The notes beneath the pieces are model-generated. The model had not been told where the DNA came from. It did no database searches and saw only the letters and a list, made by a program, of their open reading frames with translations. This document shows positions 33,767 through 34,999 of a stretch of 34,999 nucleotides of DNA, one piece after another. The position numbers and the translations under genes are program-made. Where the stretch lies: the NCBI GenBank assembly GCA_011634665.1, contig WAEK01000048.1:1-34999 (forward strand). The letters run 5' to 3'. This DNA is from Mortierella sp. BCC40632 (Eukaryota > Mortierellomycota > Mortierellomycetes > Mortierellales > Mortierellaceae). How positions within the stretch are numbered: position 1 is the stretch's first letter; every line of letters starts with the position of its first letter.

Positions 33767-34045
33767 ATGATTAGTATCAGTAAAAGTACTCCAATATTTG
33801 AATATCGACTGAATAATGATGGGCTAACATTTATAATTTTCCTTCTGTTAGTAAAGCTCCCCAGGGGGGGGGGCACCCCCCGGGCGGAGCGCCCGGAGGG
33901 AGCTGGTCAATTCTTAAATGTTTTATATCATACGAAAGATTTAAAATATACAAAAGCAGGAAATTGTTTAAAAAGGAATGGTTATTATTTACTTCTAAGA
34001 ATTAAAAAATTATTTATTATAACAATATTGATATTTAATAAATAA
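33767..34045 (+). other. Open frame of unknown nature containing a GC element
   Basis: A 92-codon frame starts MISISKSTPIFEYRLNNDGL. Its middle is encoded by the GC element at 33855-33904, and its tail (NCLKRNGYYLLLRIKKLF) is not a family I recognise. It is probably HEG debris and not a gene. Confidence 0.2.
33855..33904. mobile_element. Double-hairpin-like GC element
   Basis: Outer AGCTCC and GGGAGCT arms surround a G10 block opposite CCCCCC and the hairpin GGGCGGAGCGCCC (33882-33894). It resembles 33167-33209 in its outer arms, so the two may be the same subtype. Confidence 0.6.
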
Positions 34046-34215
34046 ATATTTATAGTTTATTTTTGAAAGTGAAAGGTTTGATTCCAAGCTCTTTTGCTAA
34101 AATTTCCAAAAGCAAGAAGTTATTTTTAAATAATTTATAATAATAGTATTGATATGTAAAAATTAATAGATATTAATTGCTTGGTTATTTTTTTGAAAAG
34201 AGAGGTTTGATTCTT
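34018..34215. repeat. Imperfect direct repeat with tRNA-like arms
   Basis: ATAACAATATTGATATTTAA, TTTTGAAAGTGAAAGG and TTTGATTCC (34018-34085) recur about 121 nt later as ATAATAGTATTGATATGTAA, TTTTGAAAAGAGAGG and TTTGATTCTT. AGAGG-TTTGATT-CTTCT makes a good T-arm and TTGAAAA resembles a Phe anticodon loop, but the arms between are too short for a tRNA. These are possibly two copies of a broken trnF. Confidence 0.35.
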
Positions 34216-34463
34216 CTTTCAAAAATATTTAATTCCCTTTCTGAAAAGTACGATAAAGCCCCCTATTTATCTTATTATACTAGCATTATGGTAGCTCGTT
34301 TAGCTTATTATAATTTATAATACTTCAGTAATAGGTTAATGTAAACCAGTGCTCTAAAAAAAAAAGCAATAATCCTTTTTCGATAGAAGATTACTAACTA
34401 TATTTCTAATATCTTATCCGAGTTATATCGGAAATTTACTTTAAGGTTCTTCCGTGCAGACTA

Positions 34464-34497
34464 GAGAGGGGGGAACCCACCCGAGGGAGCCATCGAG
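34464..34497. mobile_element. GC-rich insert in HEG coding sequence
   Basis: GAGAGGGGGGAACCCACCCG, then AGGGAGCC, interrupts the GIY-YIG domain between GSSVQT and the following helix codons. Hairpin GGGGGG/CCC-ACCC is imperfect. No clear flanking duplication is seen. Confidence 0.45.
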
Positions 34498-34594
34498 GTT
34501 CTTCAAAAACATTAGATATTCGCTTTTATAAACATATTAACGGATTTCAATCAAATGCTTTACTCCAAAGAGCAATAAATAAATATAATTTACT

Positions 34595-34636
34595 CCCGGG
34601 GCCCACCCCTGATGCAGGGGGCCCCGCGATGCGGGT
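34595..34636. mobile_element. Double-hairpin element in HEG coding sequence
   Basis: Two hairpins, CCCCTGATGCAGGGG and CCCCGCGATGCGGG, stand side by side within the codons of the GIY-YIG HEG, between NKYNLL and DINLII. Loop triplets (GATGCA, GAT) resemble each other. Flanking direct repeats are not obvious. Confidence 0.65.
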
Positions 34637-34999
34637 CAGATATTAATTTAATAATCTTTGAATACTGTAAGACAAAAGAGTTGATATTTCGAGGGCAATT
34701 TAATATCGATGAGCTTAAACCTCATTAATTTTTTTTATTTAATATAAATCCAATAGCGGGTTCTTCATTAGGGTATTTTCATACAGTAGAATCAATAGCA
34801 AAAATGTCAAAAATTTTCACCTGAAACAAAGATGAAAATGAGTTAAGCAAAATTAGGCGAAAATTATCCAATGTTTGGTAAAACTCATAGTGAAGAAACT
34901 TAGTCAAGGCTAAAATGAGTCTTGCTTTATCTCGTGAAAATCATCCAATGTTTGGTAAAACTAACTCTATTGAAAGTTAGAATAAAATTAGTGTTAGTA

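Larger units (their letters stand above)
34400..34999 (+). pseudogene. GIY-YIG HEG with two GC elements in its coding region
   Basis: In several frames: GSSVQT (34448-34465, the YVGSS region), then a GC block, then FYKHINGFQSNALLQRAINK and YNLL, a second GC element, then DINLIIFEYCKTKELI with RGQF (expected REQF, catalytic glutamate changed or misread), ELKPH, NPIAGSSLGY, and NUMOD3 debris (MSLALSRENHPMFGKT) to the window end. The HEG probably continues beyond the window. Multiple indels are present. Confidence 0.65.

Noticed and set aside
34282..34353. tRNA-like stretch AGCATTATGGTAGCTCGTTTAGC
   Set aside because: A D-arm (AGCT/AGCT) and a GGTT/AACC arm can be drawn, but the anticodon loop TAATTTA lacks T at position 33, and the T-loop AATGTA is not standard. 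Not called.

Overview
This window is fungal mitochondrial DNA. It is AT-rich, with GC-rich hairpin clusters. It carries cox1, nad2, nad3, a bacterial-type small-subunit rRNA and a tRNA-Met, and the cox1 gene is broken up by large group I introns full of LAGLIDADG and GIY-YIG homing endonuclease genes (HEGs). I cannot place the fungus below kingdom. Every tryptophan I checked in conserved positions is TGG, so the sequence does not show whether TGA is reassigned.

Layout. Positions 1-19804 (minus strand) are the 5' part of cox1: exon 1 at 19804-19607, exon 2 at 14770-14702, exon 3 at 12270-12181, exon 4 (15 nt) at 9505-9491, exon 5 at 3467-3228, and the first 23 nt of exon 6 at the window edge. 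Introns 1-5 take up about 18.5 kb and hold roughly sixteen HEGs or HEG pieces. Upstream of cox1 (19805-23600, minus) are a conserved leader, a chain of GIY-YIG HEGs and a second, divergent copy of the nad3 3' end. Then come nad3 (23628-24063) and nad2 (24063-25663), overlapping by one base. After 26 kb the useful strand is plus: a LAGLIDADG HEG split by a GIY-YIG HEG (26085-27874), rns (about 28138-29630), more HEGs (29748-32550), trnM(cau) (32785-32856), and a region of GC-rich double-hairpin elements and HEG debris up to the end.

The striking feature is how the HEGs are arranged. They are inserted into one another rather than only into introns, so that the two halves of one endonuclease lie on either side of another. 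Many seem to be cassettes. The 5' side is a copy of a host-gene leader (the cox1 leader twice; the nad2 leader and/or N-terminal codons twice; a post-rns module once) or a module ending in the box AAGTTCAAGTCT. The 3' side of several ends in a motif AACACCCC followed by ACTGGG-like sequence, after which the interrupted ORF resumes. LAGLIDADG_2-type HEGs repeatedly border DNA that encodes the LAGLIDADG active-site motif of another HEG. Short copies of cox1 exons sit in the loops of two intron cores, an rnl-like fragment sits in cox1 intron 1, and GC-rich elements are flanked by 6-10 bp direct repeats that look like target-site duplications.

Caution: nad2 and nad3 need at least six and two frame corrections respectively, mostly at homopolymers, and so do most HEGs. 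This points to long-read indel errors or to a decayed copy such as a nuclear insertion. I therefore call many HEGs pseudogenes as given, but some may be intact in the real molecule. All relationships were judged by eye; no alignment or database search was run.
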